A DNA stretch of 47,932 bases from Scatosoma sp045124465. GTDB taxonomy: Bacteria; Bacillota; Clostridia; Christensenellales; Borkfalkiaceae. The position numbers and the translations under genes were made by a program. Shown one piece after another: positions 1-8,210 of the stretch (its first letter is position 1; every line of letters begins with the position of its first letter). Under the pieces are notes generated by a model that saw only the letters and a program-made list of their open reading frames with translations, searched no databases and was not told the DNA's origin. The stretch is taken from positions 1 to 47,932 of the forward strand of contig JBGVLV010000007.1 of assembly GCA_045124465.1 (NCBI GenBank), given 5' to 3'.

Positions 1-1320
1 CTCGTCGGCCCTTCCGGTTGCGGTAAATCCACGACCCTTCGTATGATCGCCGGTCTCGAAGAGATCTCTTCCGGTGAATTATACATCGACGGCAAGCTCG
101 TCAACGACGTTGTTCCCAAGGACAGAGATATCGCGATGGTATTCCAAAACTACGCATTGTATCCCCACATGTCCGTATACGACAACATGGCGTTCGGTTT
201 GAAACTTCGTAAAGTACCCAAGGAAGTCATCGATCAGAAGGTTAAGGCTGCGGCTGAAATCCTCGGTATCACCGATTACCTTTCCAGAAAACCCAAGGCA
301 TTGTCCGGCGGTCAGAGACAGCGTGTTGCGCTCGGTCGTACCATCGTTCGTGAACCCAAGGTATTCCTTCTCGACGAACCTTTGTCCAACCTCGACGCGA
401 AACTCCGTGCTTCGATGAGAACGGAAATTTCCAAGCTTCACGCTCGTCTTGCTACGACGTTCATCTACGTTACGCACGACCAGATCGAAGCTATGACGAT
501 GGGTACGCGTATCGTCGTTATGAAAGACGGCTTTATGCAGCAGGTAGACACGCCGCAGAACTTGTACGACTATCCCATCAACCTGTTCGTCGCAAGTTTC
601 ATCGGTACGCCTCAGATGAACTTCTTTAAAGAATCCACGCTCACCTCGAAGAGAGGCAAGGTATACGTCGAATTCATCGGCGGCAACAAGATTCTTCTTC
701 CCAAGAGCGTTGCGGCAAGAATCAAGAATATCAACGAATATCTCGATACCGGCAAGAAAGTAACGCTCGGCGTTCGTCCCGAAGATATCCATCAGGACCA
801 GATGTTCATTTCCAACTCGCCCGAAACGGTGGTAAAAGCGCGTATCGAAGTTATCGAAAAACTCGGTGCGGAAACGCAGATCTATTGCGAACTCGACCAC
901 GAGGGTAAGGAAAGCTCGGTCATCGACAACTCCACGCAGATGATCGCGAAGATTTCCAGCCGTGCGGTAGTTGCGCTCAAAGATATCGTAGACCTTGCGT
1001 TCGACGCGCACCACATTCACCTCTTCGACGGTGAAACGGAGGCTACGCTCCTTGACAGAGACGAAGGCTACGAAGTCATCGAAGAGAATGCGGAAGGTTC
1101 GGCGTTCGTACCTCCCACACCGCAGGAAATGCGTGCACGTATCGACTCCGCGCGTATCGTAACGAAAGAAATGAAAGCGCAAGCGAGAAAGGACGCGAGA
1201 CTGGCGAAGATGGCGGCGAAACAGCAAGCTGCCGAGGCGAAAGCGGAAGAAGTTACCGAAGAAGTAACGGAAGAACCCGCCGCACCCGTCGAAAACGACG
1301 AGGAAAAGCCGAACGAATAA
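1..1320 (+). CDS. ABC transporter ATP-binding protein, MsmK/UgpC/MalK type (5' truncated by window)
   Basis: ATPase that would power a sugar or sugar-phosphate importer at the inner face of the membrane. The reading frame is already open at base 1 and starts inside the Walker A loop (GPSGCGKSTT, window residues 3-12), so about 35-40 N-terminal residues lie upstream. Next come the Q-loop (VFQNYALYPHMSVYDN, about 47-62), the signature LSGGQRQR (102-109), Walker B FLLDEP (122-127) and the switch His (THD, about 159). The second half is the OB-fold/TOBE regulatory part usual for the MalK family, with GVRPEDI visible. Odd: after the TOBE part the protein continues for some 70 residues as a charged Lys/Glu/Ala tail ending in runs of Glu, longer than typical MsmK (about 370 aa). 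Family call is secure; substrate is not, because the permease genes are outside the window. Confidence 0.93.
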   Translation, partial: LVGPSGCGKSTTLRMIAGLEEISSGELYIDGKLVNDVVPKDRDIAMVFQNYALYPHMSVYDNMAFGLKLRKVPKEVIDQKVKAAAEILGITDYLSRKPKALSGGQRQRVALGRTIVREPKVFLLDEPLSNLDAKLRASMRTEISKLHARLATTFIYVTHDQIEAMTMGTRIVVMKDGFMQQVDTPQNLYDYPINLFVASFIGTPQMNFFKESTLTSKRGKVYVEFIGGNKILLPKSVAARIKNINEYLDTGKKVTLGVRPEDIHQDQMFISNSPETVVKARIEVIEKLGAETQIYCELDHEGKESSVIDNSTQMIAKISSRAVVALKDIVDLAFDAHHIHLFDGETEATLLDRDEGYEVIEENAEGSAFVPPTPQEMRARIDSARIVTKEMKAQARKDARLAKMAAKQQAAEAKAEEVTEEVTEEPAAPVENDEEKPNE

Positions 1321-1370
1321 TTTAAACAATTCCTAAAAGTTTTCTTATAGAAAACCTCATTTTGGGCAAG

Positions 1371-1406
1371 CAACCTTCGTCGGGAGATGAAGGTTGTTTG
1401 TTTTTT
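1371..1406 (+). terminator. Intrinsic terminator of the ABC ATPase gene
   Basis: Perfect 8-bp stem CAACCTTC/GAAGGTTG around a 10-nt loop, followed by TTTGTTTTTT. It lies 50 bases after the stop codon. The 120-bp hairpin repeat starts directly after its T-tract. Confidence 0.8.
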
Positions 1407-1539
1407 GAAAGGCTTATATACGTCGCAATACTTCGTCGAAGGTGCGCTTTTCTCGCTCGTGTACGTTTAGTACATCTCCCGTCGAAAATGCTCCTTCTCC
1501 TTGTCTTGCTCGTATCTAAGCCTTTCGACGGGCGAGAGG
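1407..1539. repeat. 120-bp near-palindromic dispersed repeat, copy 1
   Basis: Begins with GAAAGGCTTATATACG and ends at 1526 with the near-perfect inverted counterpart (15 of 16 pairs). The two halves match each other along most of their length as inverted sequence, with the centre at TGTAC-GTTTA-GTACA. A second full copy with about 90% identity lies at 38731-38850, and similarity continues about 13 bases past the inverted end (to about 1539). No protein is credible here, although short frames stay open on both strands. It could be a MITE or a mobile structured-RNA element. Confidence 0.85.
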
Positions 1540-1603
1540 TAGACGGCAAGTGGAACACAAGTATCCTCCCCCTAAAACAATCCTTTTTTTTCGATCGAGT
1601 TTT

Positions 1604-3904
1604 TTATGCCGCCTTAAACAACCGCACGGCGACGGCGGTCATATCGTCTTTCGCTACGCCGCCGTAGGCTTGGATCGCGCGGTCCAAAAGCAGGTCGGCG
1701 AGCTGTTGGGGATTGTTCACGGGGATACTTTTCAAAACGTCGTACAGATCGGTCGTCGAGCCGAACGCGCCCGTAATGCCGTCGCTCAAAAACAGTAACG
1801 TATCGTTTTCCAAAAGCTCGTACGAGGCGGTGTCGGGGCGTAGGGAGTCGAGTATACCGAGCGGCAAGGACCCGCTTTCGAGGACTTTGACGGTATTCCC
1901 CGACAAGATAAACCCGACGGGCGAACCGATCTTGACGATATCCGCTTTTCCGCTGTCGAGATCGACCACGGCGATGTCCACGCAAGCGAACGTTTCTTCC
2001 TTACTGAACGTAAGAAGTTTATTGATCGTAGACAGTACGGTGTCTGCGGGCATTTTCGCGCGGTAGAAACTTTCGAGCAGGGAAATGGTGCTTTCGGAGA
2101 TCCGCCGCGCGTATTCTCCGCTCCCCATACCGTCCGACAGCGCGACCAAAAATCTGCGTTCGTCGATCTTGATGACCGAGTGCGTATCTCCGCTTGCCGT
2201 TTCGCCCGCTTTTTTCGCCGACGCGACCCCGAACGCCGCGTCGAACACGGGCTTTTTGTGCAAAATACAGCAATATTTATCATTGCCGAGGGTCAGGCGT
2301 TCGGAAATGATCATCGGCGTTTCAAAAAGATGGCTCGCGACGGCGGCGATCTTTTTTACGTCCGCGCGCCCGTACGTGACGAGGGATAGGGTAGGGTTGT
2401 CCTCGTCGCCGTAGACCAGCACTTCCGAACACACCACGCCCGCACCGAGTAACGCGATATTCAGTAACCGTTCTTTGTCGGTATAGATACGGAGCGGTTC
2501 GCTCTGTTCGAGCGCGAGATTGCGTAAGATCTCGCTCACGCCCTGCGCCTGCCCCGCGAGCAACGTTCTGCCCGAGGCGGCGTTTTCCGTTTCCGTCATA
2601 TATTTCCGATAATCCCCGATCTGCCGATTCACCGCGTATAGGATATTGCTTTGATCGATACACAGATCGGATAGCGTTTTCGGCACGTCGATGAGGTTGG
2701 TCTTGCCTTTTAAACACCCCACGTCTATGAGCTTGGACAATTCGTCCGTCGCACCCTTGCGCTGACAGGAACGGTATTGCGGGCAGGGCTTGCAGACCTC
2801 TTCCACTACGCAACCGCGGATATACTCTTTCGCGCCCTCCTCCGCCTCCGTTGTGCCGAGCGCGGAAAAGGTAGACTGTATCTCGCGGAACACCGCCGAT
2901 ATTTCGAATAACTGTTCTCCGATCGCCGCGCGGTTGCGGTTGATCGCCACCCGCGAAAGGTGCTTTTCACGGTAGAATATCAGTCTGTTCTCCATCTCCC
3001 GCACGAGCGGCGCGGGTAATAACACAAAAAGGAGCGCGGGTACGACCGCCGACAGGATAGCCTGTACCAGCCTCGAAGTCTCGAACGCGTATAGCCCGTC
3101 CACGTACCCGTACGCAAAGAACACGGCGAGCATAGCGCACGCGGCGGCGAGCCGACCCGAACGGATAAACAGCGTGATCGCCACGCCGTAGACGAAAAAC
3201 CGTTCGGGGGATAACCCGAACACGATCAACGGCGGCAGGGAGAGCGCGAACGAACAGACGAGCGCGGTCGCGTCCTTGGTCGCGCAGGCAAAGGAGAGCA
3301 AAACGAAAAACGCGATACCCAGGTATGCGTTCACGCCCAAAAACTTGCAAACGCCCACCCCCGTGATCACGAAGAAAAACACGGCGAACACAAGCTCGTC
3401 TTCGCGTAGCCGACAACGTAAAAATTTACGCAGTAACGCCCGCACGCCGACGGTGAAAACGGCGGCGAGTAAGAAGATCGCGGCGGCGGCGACGACCTTT
3501 TGCACAAGATCGGGAAAGACCAACCCGAAGGGCAGGGCGTAAGGAGTAAAGGGCGCGAACGCCGCGAACGCGGCAAGCCCCACCGCCAAACAGAATAAAG
3601 GGGGTACGCCCGCGCCGACCGCGTTCGCCTTCCGAAGTTTTTCGCGTAGGAAGAATCCGAGCATAAGCAAGGCGGCTTGCAGGGCGTAGAGCAGTATTTC
3701 TTTGCCGTTCCCGTTTATCAGGGAGGTGAGAAAGTACAGCGGCGCGGATATGTAGGGGGAAAGCCCCGCGCGGCTCATCGCGTAGACGAGCGCAAGCCCG
3801 ACGGGTTCGCCGTTGTCGCCGACGAACCGCAAAAACAGCAACGCCGCGCCAAAGAGCAGGTATAAAAGGATACGAAAATAGTCCGTGTGTTTCCGAATGG
3901 TCAT
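1604..3904 (-). CDS. spoIIE: Stage II sporulation protein E (SpoIIE), PP2C-type phosphatase
   Basis: In known spore formers SpoIIE is the membrane serine phosphatase that dephosphorylates SpoIIAA at the polar septum and so frees sigma-F. The 766-aa product has a hydrophobic N-terminal half with about ten membrane segments (roughly residues 10-300), a middle region that includes a Cys-rich stretch (CxxCPQYRSC near 370), and a C-terminal PP2C domain with metal-binding motifs ALSDGMGSGEYARR and FLSDGITGAFGS. B. subtilis SpoIIE is 827 aa, so length fits. Start chosen at 3904 because GGAGG lies 7 bases upstream. It is alone on its strand, downstream of mazF and its terminator. A -10 like TATAAT is at 3940-3945, without a good -35, as can be seen for Spo0A-activated promoters; no Spo0A box was identified with confidence. 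Confidence 0.93.
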   Translation of the reverse strand: MTIRKHTDYFRILLYLLFGAALLFLRFVGDNGEPVGLALVYAMSRAGLSPYISAPLYFLTSLINGNGKEILLYALQAALLMLGFFLREKLRKANAVGAGVPPLFCLAVGLAAFAAFAPFTPYALPFGLVFPDLVQKVVAAAAIFLLAAVFTVGVRALLRKFLRCRLREDELVFAVFFFVITGVGVCKFLGVNAYLGIAFFVLLSFACATKDATALVCSFALSLPPLIVFGLSPERFFVYGVAITLFIRSGRLAAACAMLAVFFAYGYVDGLYAFETSRLVQAILSAVVPALLFVLLPAPLVREMENRLIFYREKHLSRVAINRNRAAIGEQLFEISAVFREIQSTFSALGTTEAEEGAKEYIRGCVVEEVCKPCPQYRSCQRKGATDELSKLIDVGCLKGKTNLIDVPKTLSDLCIDQSNILYAVNRQIGDYRKYMTETENAASGRTLLAGQAQGVSEILRNLALEQSEPLRIYTDKERLLNIALLGAGVVCSEVLVYGDEDNPTLSLVTYGRADVKKIAAVASHLFETPMIISERLTLGNDKYCCILHKKPVFDAAFGVASAKKAGETASGDTHSVIKIDERRFLVALSDGMGSGEYARRISESTISLLESFYRAKMPADTVLSTINKLLTFSKEETFACVDIAVVDLDSGKADIVKIGSPVGFILSGNTVKVLESGSLPLGILDSLRPDTASYELLENDTLLFLSDGITGAFGSTTDLYDVLKSIPVNNPQQLADLLLDRAIQAYGGVAKDDMTAVAVRLFKAA

Positions 3905-3952
3905 ACAGAGCCTCCGAGGTTTGTTTTTACACGGCTTTCATTATAAAATAAA

Positions 3953-4005
3953 AACCGCCGCGGAATTTGCCTTTTTTTGCAAAAAAGCAACGACTTGTGG
4001 CGGTT
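3953..4005 (-). terminator. Terminator after mazF-type toxin gene
   Basis: On the minus strand an AACCGCC/GGCGGTT outer stem encloses a second A/T-rich stem (TTGC...GCAA) and is followed by a T-rich run. It starts 8 bases after the toxin stop codon and separates it from spoIIE. Confidence 0.6.
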
Positions 4006-4012
4006 CGGTATT

Positions 4013-4363
4013 TTATTGATTGACGGGAAACCCAAGACTTATCAAAATGGCTTTGTTCACCCGTAACATCGTGGCGGGCGGCAGTTCGCCGATCCGTTCT
4101 TTCAAACGCCGCTTGTCGAGCGTTCGGATCTGTTCGAGCAGGATAACGCTGTCTTTGGCAAGCCCGTACGCGGAGGGCAACTCGATATGCGTGGGGAGTT
4201 TGGCTTTGTTTATTTTACTGGTGACGGCGGCGGCGATGATGGTGGGGGAATACTTGTTCCCTATATCGTTCTGCACGACGAGAACGGGACGGATACCGCC
4301 CTGTTCGCTGCCCACCACGGGCGAAAGATCCGCATAATACAATTCACCGCGTTTTACGTTCAT
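4013..4363 (-). CDS. MazF/PemK-family toxin endoribonuclease (NdoA/EndoA type)
   Basis: A 116-residue protein starting MNVKRGELYYADLSP, with the MazF hallmarks RGELYYADLSPVVGSEQGGIRP near the N-terminus, VVQND and the TIIAAAVTSK strand, and the usual C-terminal half. Members cleave mRNA at short sequence motifs. The open frame runs on upstream to 4918, but that part is only the shadow of pgi; the start at 4363 has AGAGGTG about 6 bases upstream and gives exactly the usual family length. In Bacillus the antitoxin gene lies directly upstream; here the 190 bases up to pgi hold a terminator and no antitoxin frame, so it is an orphan toxin by position. Family call is firm; activity and any antitoxin elsewhere are unknown. 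Confidence 0.92.
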   Translation of the reverse strand: MNVKRGELYYADLSPVVGSEQGGIRPVLVVQNDIGNKYSPTIIAAAVTSKINKAKLPTHIELPSAYGLAKDSVILLEQIRTLDKRRLKERIGELPPATMLRVNKAILISLGFPVNQ

Positions 4364-4495
4364 ACTCAACACCTCTTTTGAAAACCGAACAAACTCCCTT
4401 ACCGTATTATATGTAAAAGACCGTTTGCAAAGTTCCCGTTTGATTTTCCGTTTTGAGTATAGCCGTACTTTTCCCGTTTTATACCTCTGACTCCC

Positions 4496-4525
4496 AAAAA
4501 AGAAAGCGTTCCGAAATCGGAACGC
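4496..4525 (-). terminator. Intrinsic terminator of pgi
   Basis: GCGTTCCG/CGGAACGC stem (8 bp) with a 4-nt loop, followed on the minus strand by TTTCTTTTTT. It lies about 27 bases after the pgi stop codon. Confidence 0.85.
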
Positions 4526-4551
4526 CGTATCTTTTTTGAGCTGTGTTATTT

Positions 4552-5985
4552 TCAGATAATGCAGTTGGGATCTTTCGCGGGCAGGGAATCGAGTTCCTTC
4601 TTCTTCTCCGCGTAACCCGCTTTGCCGAGGAGCGCGAACGTGGCTTTCTTGCCTTCTTCTACGCCCGGTTGGTTGAACGTGTTGATATTGAACATCGCGC
4701 CCGCGTACGCCGTCTGCAACTCGAACAGGAACAAAAGCTGACCGAGCGTGAACGCGTTGAGTTCGGGGATCCAGAGCGTATAGTTCATTCTGCCCGCTTT
4801 CGTCAGCGCGTACGCCGTAGCCGCGTTCTCTGCCTGAATGAGTTCTTCCATCGTATGTCCGCCGAGGAACGCCACGTCGGGAATGTTCTCGCAGCCGTGG
4901 GGAATGGGCATTTCGCAACCGTACTTTTTCAAGGACAGGAAGGTGACGACCTTATCGAAAGGACCTTCGGTGTAGAGCTGTACCTGCGAATGTTGATCGG
5001 TAACGCCGAGCGATTTGACGGGGGTCTGACCGACGTTGCAGGGCTTGCCGTCGAGGGTCACGTTCTTGCCGAGCGATTCCGCCCAGAGCTGGCAATACCA
5101 GTCCGCAAGGTATTTGAGGTTGTCGGAGTAGGGCATCATAACGCCTACGTTCTTGCCGCGTTCCATCGCCGCGACTTGGAGTACCGCGCACATAAGAGCG
5201 GGGTTCTTGTGCATAGAGGGATAACGGCAGATATGGTCCATATACGCCGCGCCCGCAAGCAGACCTTTGATGTCGATACCGAGCACCGCCGCGGGTAACA
5301 GACCTACGGGGCAGAGCTGGGAGAATCTGCCGCCTACGCCGTCGGGCAAAACGTAGCTCTTGATCCCGCCGACTTCGTCGGAGATCTTTTTGAGATTACC
5401 CTTGTTCGCGTCCGTCGTGAAGATAACGTTTTCTTTCACGTCCACGCCCGCCTTTTTCAAGAGGTCGAGAATGATGAGGTACTGGGTCATCGTTTCGCTG
5501 GTCGCGCCCGATTTGGAAATTACGTTAAAGCAGGTTTTCGCGGGATCGATGACGTCGAGCAGATCTCTCATTCTGACGGGGTCAACGTTGTCCTCCACGT
5601 AGAATTTCGGGCCTTTTCTCTGGATCTTGGGCAGATCGTTGTAGTGCAGATGGCAAAGCGCGTTGAACGCCATGATGGGACCGAGCGCGCTGCCGCCGAT
5701 ACCGAGCACGACGAAGTTCTGGAACTTGCGGCGGATATCTTTCGCGGTGACGAGTATATCGGCTACGATCTCGTTTTGGTTGTAGGGAAGTTCCGTCCAA
5801 CCCATATACAGTTCGTCTTTGCCGCGGTTCTCTTTCACGTAACGGAAAGCGTTGGACGCTTTACGGCTGTACGCGGAAAGCTCTTTCGCGGTAAGACCCT
5901 GTTCGCCTAAGAACGTGTCCGTCATATTGTTGTAGTCGAGCGTTACGCGCATCGCGTTACGCCATTCTTTGGTTTTGTATCCCAT
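4552..5985 (-). CDS. pgi: Glucose-6-phosphate isomerase
   Basis: Cytoplasmic enzyme that interconverts glucose 6-phosphate and fructose 6-phosphate in glycolysis and gluconeogenesis. The 477-aa product carries the two classical signatures: DGVGGRFSQLCPVG (about residue 215) and FNQPGVEEGKK (near 440), plus the sugar-phosphate loop GIGGSALGP and SKSGATSET. It is slightly longer than the Bacillus enzyme (450 aa) because of about 12 extra N-terminal residues; an internal ATG (MRVTLDYNN) would give the conventional length. The longer start is preferred since AAGGAG lies 8 bases upstream. It has its own promoter and terminator and so is monocistronic. Confidence 0.96.
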   Translation of the reverse strand: MGYKTKEWRNAMRVTLDYNNMTDTFLGEQGLTAKELSAYSRKASNAFRYVKENRGKDELYMGWTELPYNQNEIVADILVTAKDIRRKFQNFVVLGIGGSALGPIMAFNALCHLHYNDLPKIQRKGPKFYVEDNVDPVRMRDLLDVIDPAKTCFNVISKSGATSETMTQYLIILDLLKKAGVDVKENVIFTTDANKGNLKKISDEVGGIKSYVLPDGVGGRFSQLCPVGLLPAAVLGIDIKGLLAGAAYMDHICRYPSMHKNPALMCAVLQVAAMERGKNVGVMMPYSDNLKYLADWYCQLWAESLGKNVTLDGKPCNVGQTPVKSLGVTDQHSQVQLYTEGPFDKVVTFLSLKKYGCEMPIPHGCENIPDVAFLGGHTMEELIQAENAATAYALTKAGRMNYTLWIPELNAFTLGQLLFLFELQTAYAGAMFNINTFNQPGVEEGKKATFALLGKAGYAEKKKELDSLPAKDPNCII

Positions 5986-6021
5986 AGAAAATCTCCTTGC
6001 TAAAAATTTGTTTACGTTACT

Positions 6022-6050
6022 ATTTTACTATGATTTGCAAGCAATGTCAA
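6022..6050 (-). promoter_or_regulatory. Sigma-A promoter of pgi
   Basis: On the minus strand: -35 TTGACA (6050-6045), 17-base spacer, -10 TAAAAT (6027-6022), about 37 bases before the pgi start. Confidence 0.8.
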
Positions 6051-6112
6051 GAAACGAAAGGGAAAAGTTACTAAAAAAAGGATAAAAATCACAAAAAATC
6101 CCCGCAAAACTC

Positions 6113-7684
6113 TTACGATACCCCGTTTTTGCCCGCTTTTTTCGCGCGGAACTTTTTCAAAAACGTTTTTTTCGGGAATATCCCCAACAAAAAATAGGAT
6201 ACGACCGTAAGAATTCCCAGCACGGCAGCCGAAAGAACGGCGGCGGGCAAAGGGGACAGCACCCGCGGCAACGCCGCCGCGAACAACCGCCCCAACAGCG
6301 ACAGCGGCAGAACGACGATCGCCGCCCGAAAAACCGTATTCAACAGCGACTTCCCGTGCCGTTTGTAAAATTCGGGGCATTTCTTGCCGAGCAAGATCAG
6401 GTTGCAGACCGCGTTCACCACGTAGCTCGCGCCCAGCCCCACGACGTACGCGTACACGCCGCAAACGGCGGGCAGGAGCAGGATACAAAGCAGGGTCGCC
6501 GCCGCGCCGAAGAAATAGAACAGAAACGTTTGCCTTTCGAACCCCATCGAATTGAGCATACCCGTCGTGATCATCGTAAGGCTCATCGGCAAAAGGATCA
6601 CGCACCCCTTGACGATGATCTCGCCCGCGAGCGGTTCGGAAAACGCGATCGCGCCGAGGTCTTGCCCGAGCGCGTAGAAGAAGGGCAAAAGCACGCACGC
6701 GACCAAAAAGGACACGCCGATACCCCGTTCGAGATTCTTGTATAAACGTACGCGGTTTTGGCGGTAGTAGTCCTCGGACAGTTCGGGCACGAGCACCAGC
6801 GACAGCGACCCGACGACGGTCGAGGGGATCATCAAAACGGGCATAGCCATACCCGTCGCCACGCCGAACAGCCGCAACGCCTCCGCCGAAGTCGCACCCG
6901 CGCGAATGAGCATGGCGGGCAGTAAAACGGCGACGGCGGAGTTCACGAGCGAACCGCTCGCCCGCACGGAAGTGATGGGCAGGGTAGCGTTGAACAACGG
7001 TCTGAACGTTTTTTTCGGCGAGGAGAACCTGCCGCCTCCAAACAGGAAACAGAGCGCGGAGGCGGCGAACGAGAAGAGATAGGAAACAACCACCGCCCAC
7101 GCCGCGAGTTTCGCGCCCTCCAACGAACCGTCCACGTTCCGCAGGAGCAATACGCCCGCAATGACCATCACCGTTTCCTCCGCGATCTCGATGAGCGAAG
7201 AGGTCAGGAATTTCTTGTTCCCCCAAAAACTGCCGCGAACGACGGCGTACAGCGAGGAAAAGACCAGCCCGATAAGCAAAATTTTGAATACGGGTACGGC
7301 GCGCTCGTCCGAAAACAGGAAGGTGAAATGCTGTCCGAAAGGCAGAAATACGAGCAGGACGGGCAGGGTGAGAAGTAGGGAAAGGAGTACGCCCGAAGTG
7401 AACGCGCCGCTCTCCCCGCGCGGGTCGTTTTCCGCTTTGCTCTTGCAGGTAAGACGGGAAACGGTGACGGGTATGCCCCCCGTACCGAGGGTCAAAAATA
7501 CCGAGAATAGGGATAGGGCGACCTGATATAACCCCAAACCCTCCGCGCCGATCAGGCGGGAGAGAACGATGCGGTACAAAAATCCCAGACCCCGCTCCGC
7601 GACGGAGAGCGCGGTGACGAGAGAGGCGGTGGTGTAGACGGTGGTCTTTGCGGCGGCGCGCGCGTTTTTCGAGTGCTTTTTCAT
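6113..7684 (-). CDS. SpoVB-like polysaccharide/lipid flippase (MOP superfamily)
   Basis: A 523-residue polytopic membrane protein with about 14 hydrophobic segments, starting MKKHSKNARAAAKTTVYTTASL. The SpoVB/YtgP-type motif near the N-terminus (VAERGLGFLYRIVLSRLIGAEG and LYQVALSLFSVFLTLGTGGIP) places it with the stage V sporulation protein B group, which moves lipid-linked precursors across the membrane for spore cortex synthesis. MurJ-type lipid II flippase is the alternative role in the same superfamily. The C-terminus is basic (KKTFLKKFRAKKAGKNG). No Shine-Dalgarno precedes the ATG; instead TACAAT ends six bases before it, as in the leaderless genes noted elsewhere. Neighbour LysM gene is divergent. 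Confidence 0.85.
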   Translation of the reverse strand: MKKHSKNARAAAKTTVYTTASLVTALSVAERGLGFLYRIVLSRLIGAEGLGLYQVALSLFSVFLTLGTGGIPVTVSRLTCKSKAENDPRGESGAFTSGVLLSLLLTLPVLLVFLPFGQHFTFLFSDERAVPVFKILLIGLVFSSLYAVVRGSFWGNKKFLTSSLIEIAEETVMVIAGVLLLRNVDGSLEGAKLAAWAVVVSYLFSFAASALCFLFGGGRFSSPKKTFRPLFNATLPITSVRASGSLVNSAVAVLLPAMLIRAGATSAEALRLFGVATGMAMPVLMIPSTVVGSLSLVLVPELSEDYYRQNRVRLYKNLERGIGVSFLVACVLLPFFYALGQDLGAIAFSEPLAGEIIVKGCVILLPMSLTMITTGMLNSMGFERQTFLFYFFGAAATLLCILLLPAVCGVYAYVVGLGASYVVNAVCNLILLGKKCPEFYKRHGKSLLNTVFRAAIVVLPLSLLGRLFAAALPRVLSPLPAAVLSAAVLGILTVVSYFLLGIFPKKTFLKKFRAKKAGKNGVS

Positions 7685-7773
7685 AGTACTATTGTACGAG
7701 CCGTCCCCGCCCGTTTATGACAAGCCGTTTGCATAGCGGCATTTTTTGTTGAAAACGGGCATATATTGATGAT

Positions 7774-8055
7774 ATGTTGAGAGTGAAAATAAGCAAATAT
7801 TATAAAGTCAAAGAGGGGCAGACCCTCCGCAATATCGCCGAAACGTTCGGGGTCGCCGAACGCCTTCTTGTCAAGGAAAACGCGCTCGTTTCCCCGCCTT
7901 TTGTCGGTCAGATCCTGCGGATACCCGATACCCGCGGCAACGCGTACACGGCGAAAGCGGGCGAAACGAAGACCTTGCTTTGCGGCAACGAGGAGGGGTA
8001 CGAACGGAAAAACGGAACGGATATTCTGTATATCGGTATGCGGGTGATCTTGTAA
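7774..8055 (+). CDS. Small LysM-domain protein
   Basis: 93 residues. Residues about 9-54 form a LysM domain (YYKVKEGQTLRNIAETFG ... LVSPPFVGQILRIP), the peptidoglycan/chitin-binding fold common in spore-coat and cell-wall proteins. The rest (about 55-93) repeats the pattern weakly (YTAKAGETKTLLCGNEEG ... ILYIGMRVIL), so it may be a degenerate second LysM. No signal peptide is visible, which fits a protein made inside the mother cell or a partner of other proteins. No ribosome binding site; TATATT lies six bases ahead of the ATG. Placed between a SpoVB-like flippase and a second conserved protein, a sporulation role is plausible but inferred. Confidence 0.8.
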   Translation: MLRVKISKYYKVKEGQTLRNIAETFGVAERLLVKENALVSPPFVGQILRIPDTRGNAYTAKAGETKTLLCGNEEGYERKNGTDILYIGMRVIL

Positions 8056-8066
8056 AGCCCGTCACA

Positions 8067-8095
8067 TTGTTCCCGCCGTCCGCATACGATATAAT
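8067..8095 (+). promoter_or_regulatory. Probable promoter of the 218-aa conserved protein gene
   Basis: TTGTTC (8067-8072), 17-base spacer, perfect TATAAT (8090-8095). The overlapping string CATACGATA also resembles -10 elements of mother-cell sigma factors, so sporulation control is possible. The transcript would have a GC-rich leader of about 110 bases before the coding region. Confidence 0.55.
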
Positions 8096-8210
8096 AAGTA
8101 ATTATTTCGCGAACGACCGAAAAACGCGGCGGGGTATCGCGCGCGGAGAAACTCTTGAAAAACGCGCGAAAAAACTTGCCGTTTTGTCATTCGTAACAGG
8201 AGGTATATAA

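Noticed and set aside
1322..1558. Short minus-strand frame over the 120-bp repeat (peptide with GLDTSKTRR) and the similar one at 38791-39033
   Set aside because: The similarity comes from the DNA repeat itself; different frames stay open on both strands, there is no ribosome binding site, and the inverted-repeat structure explains the conservation better.
3940..3968. Ordinary sigma-A promoter for spoIIE
   Set aside because: TATAAT is present but no -35 at 16-18 bases; left as a remark in the gene entry, since Spo0A-type activation could not be shown.
4364..4918. Upstream open extension of the MazF frame to 4918, giving a 301-residue product
   Set aside because: It reads antisense to no signal of its own, is the out-of-frame shadow of pgi, and an AGAGGTG site fixes the start at 4363.
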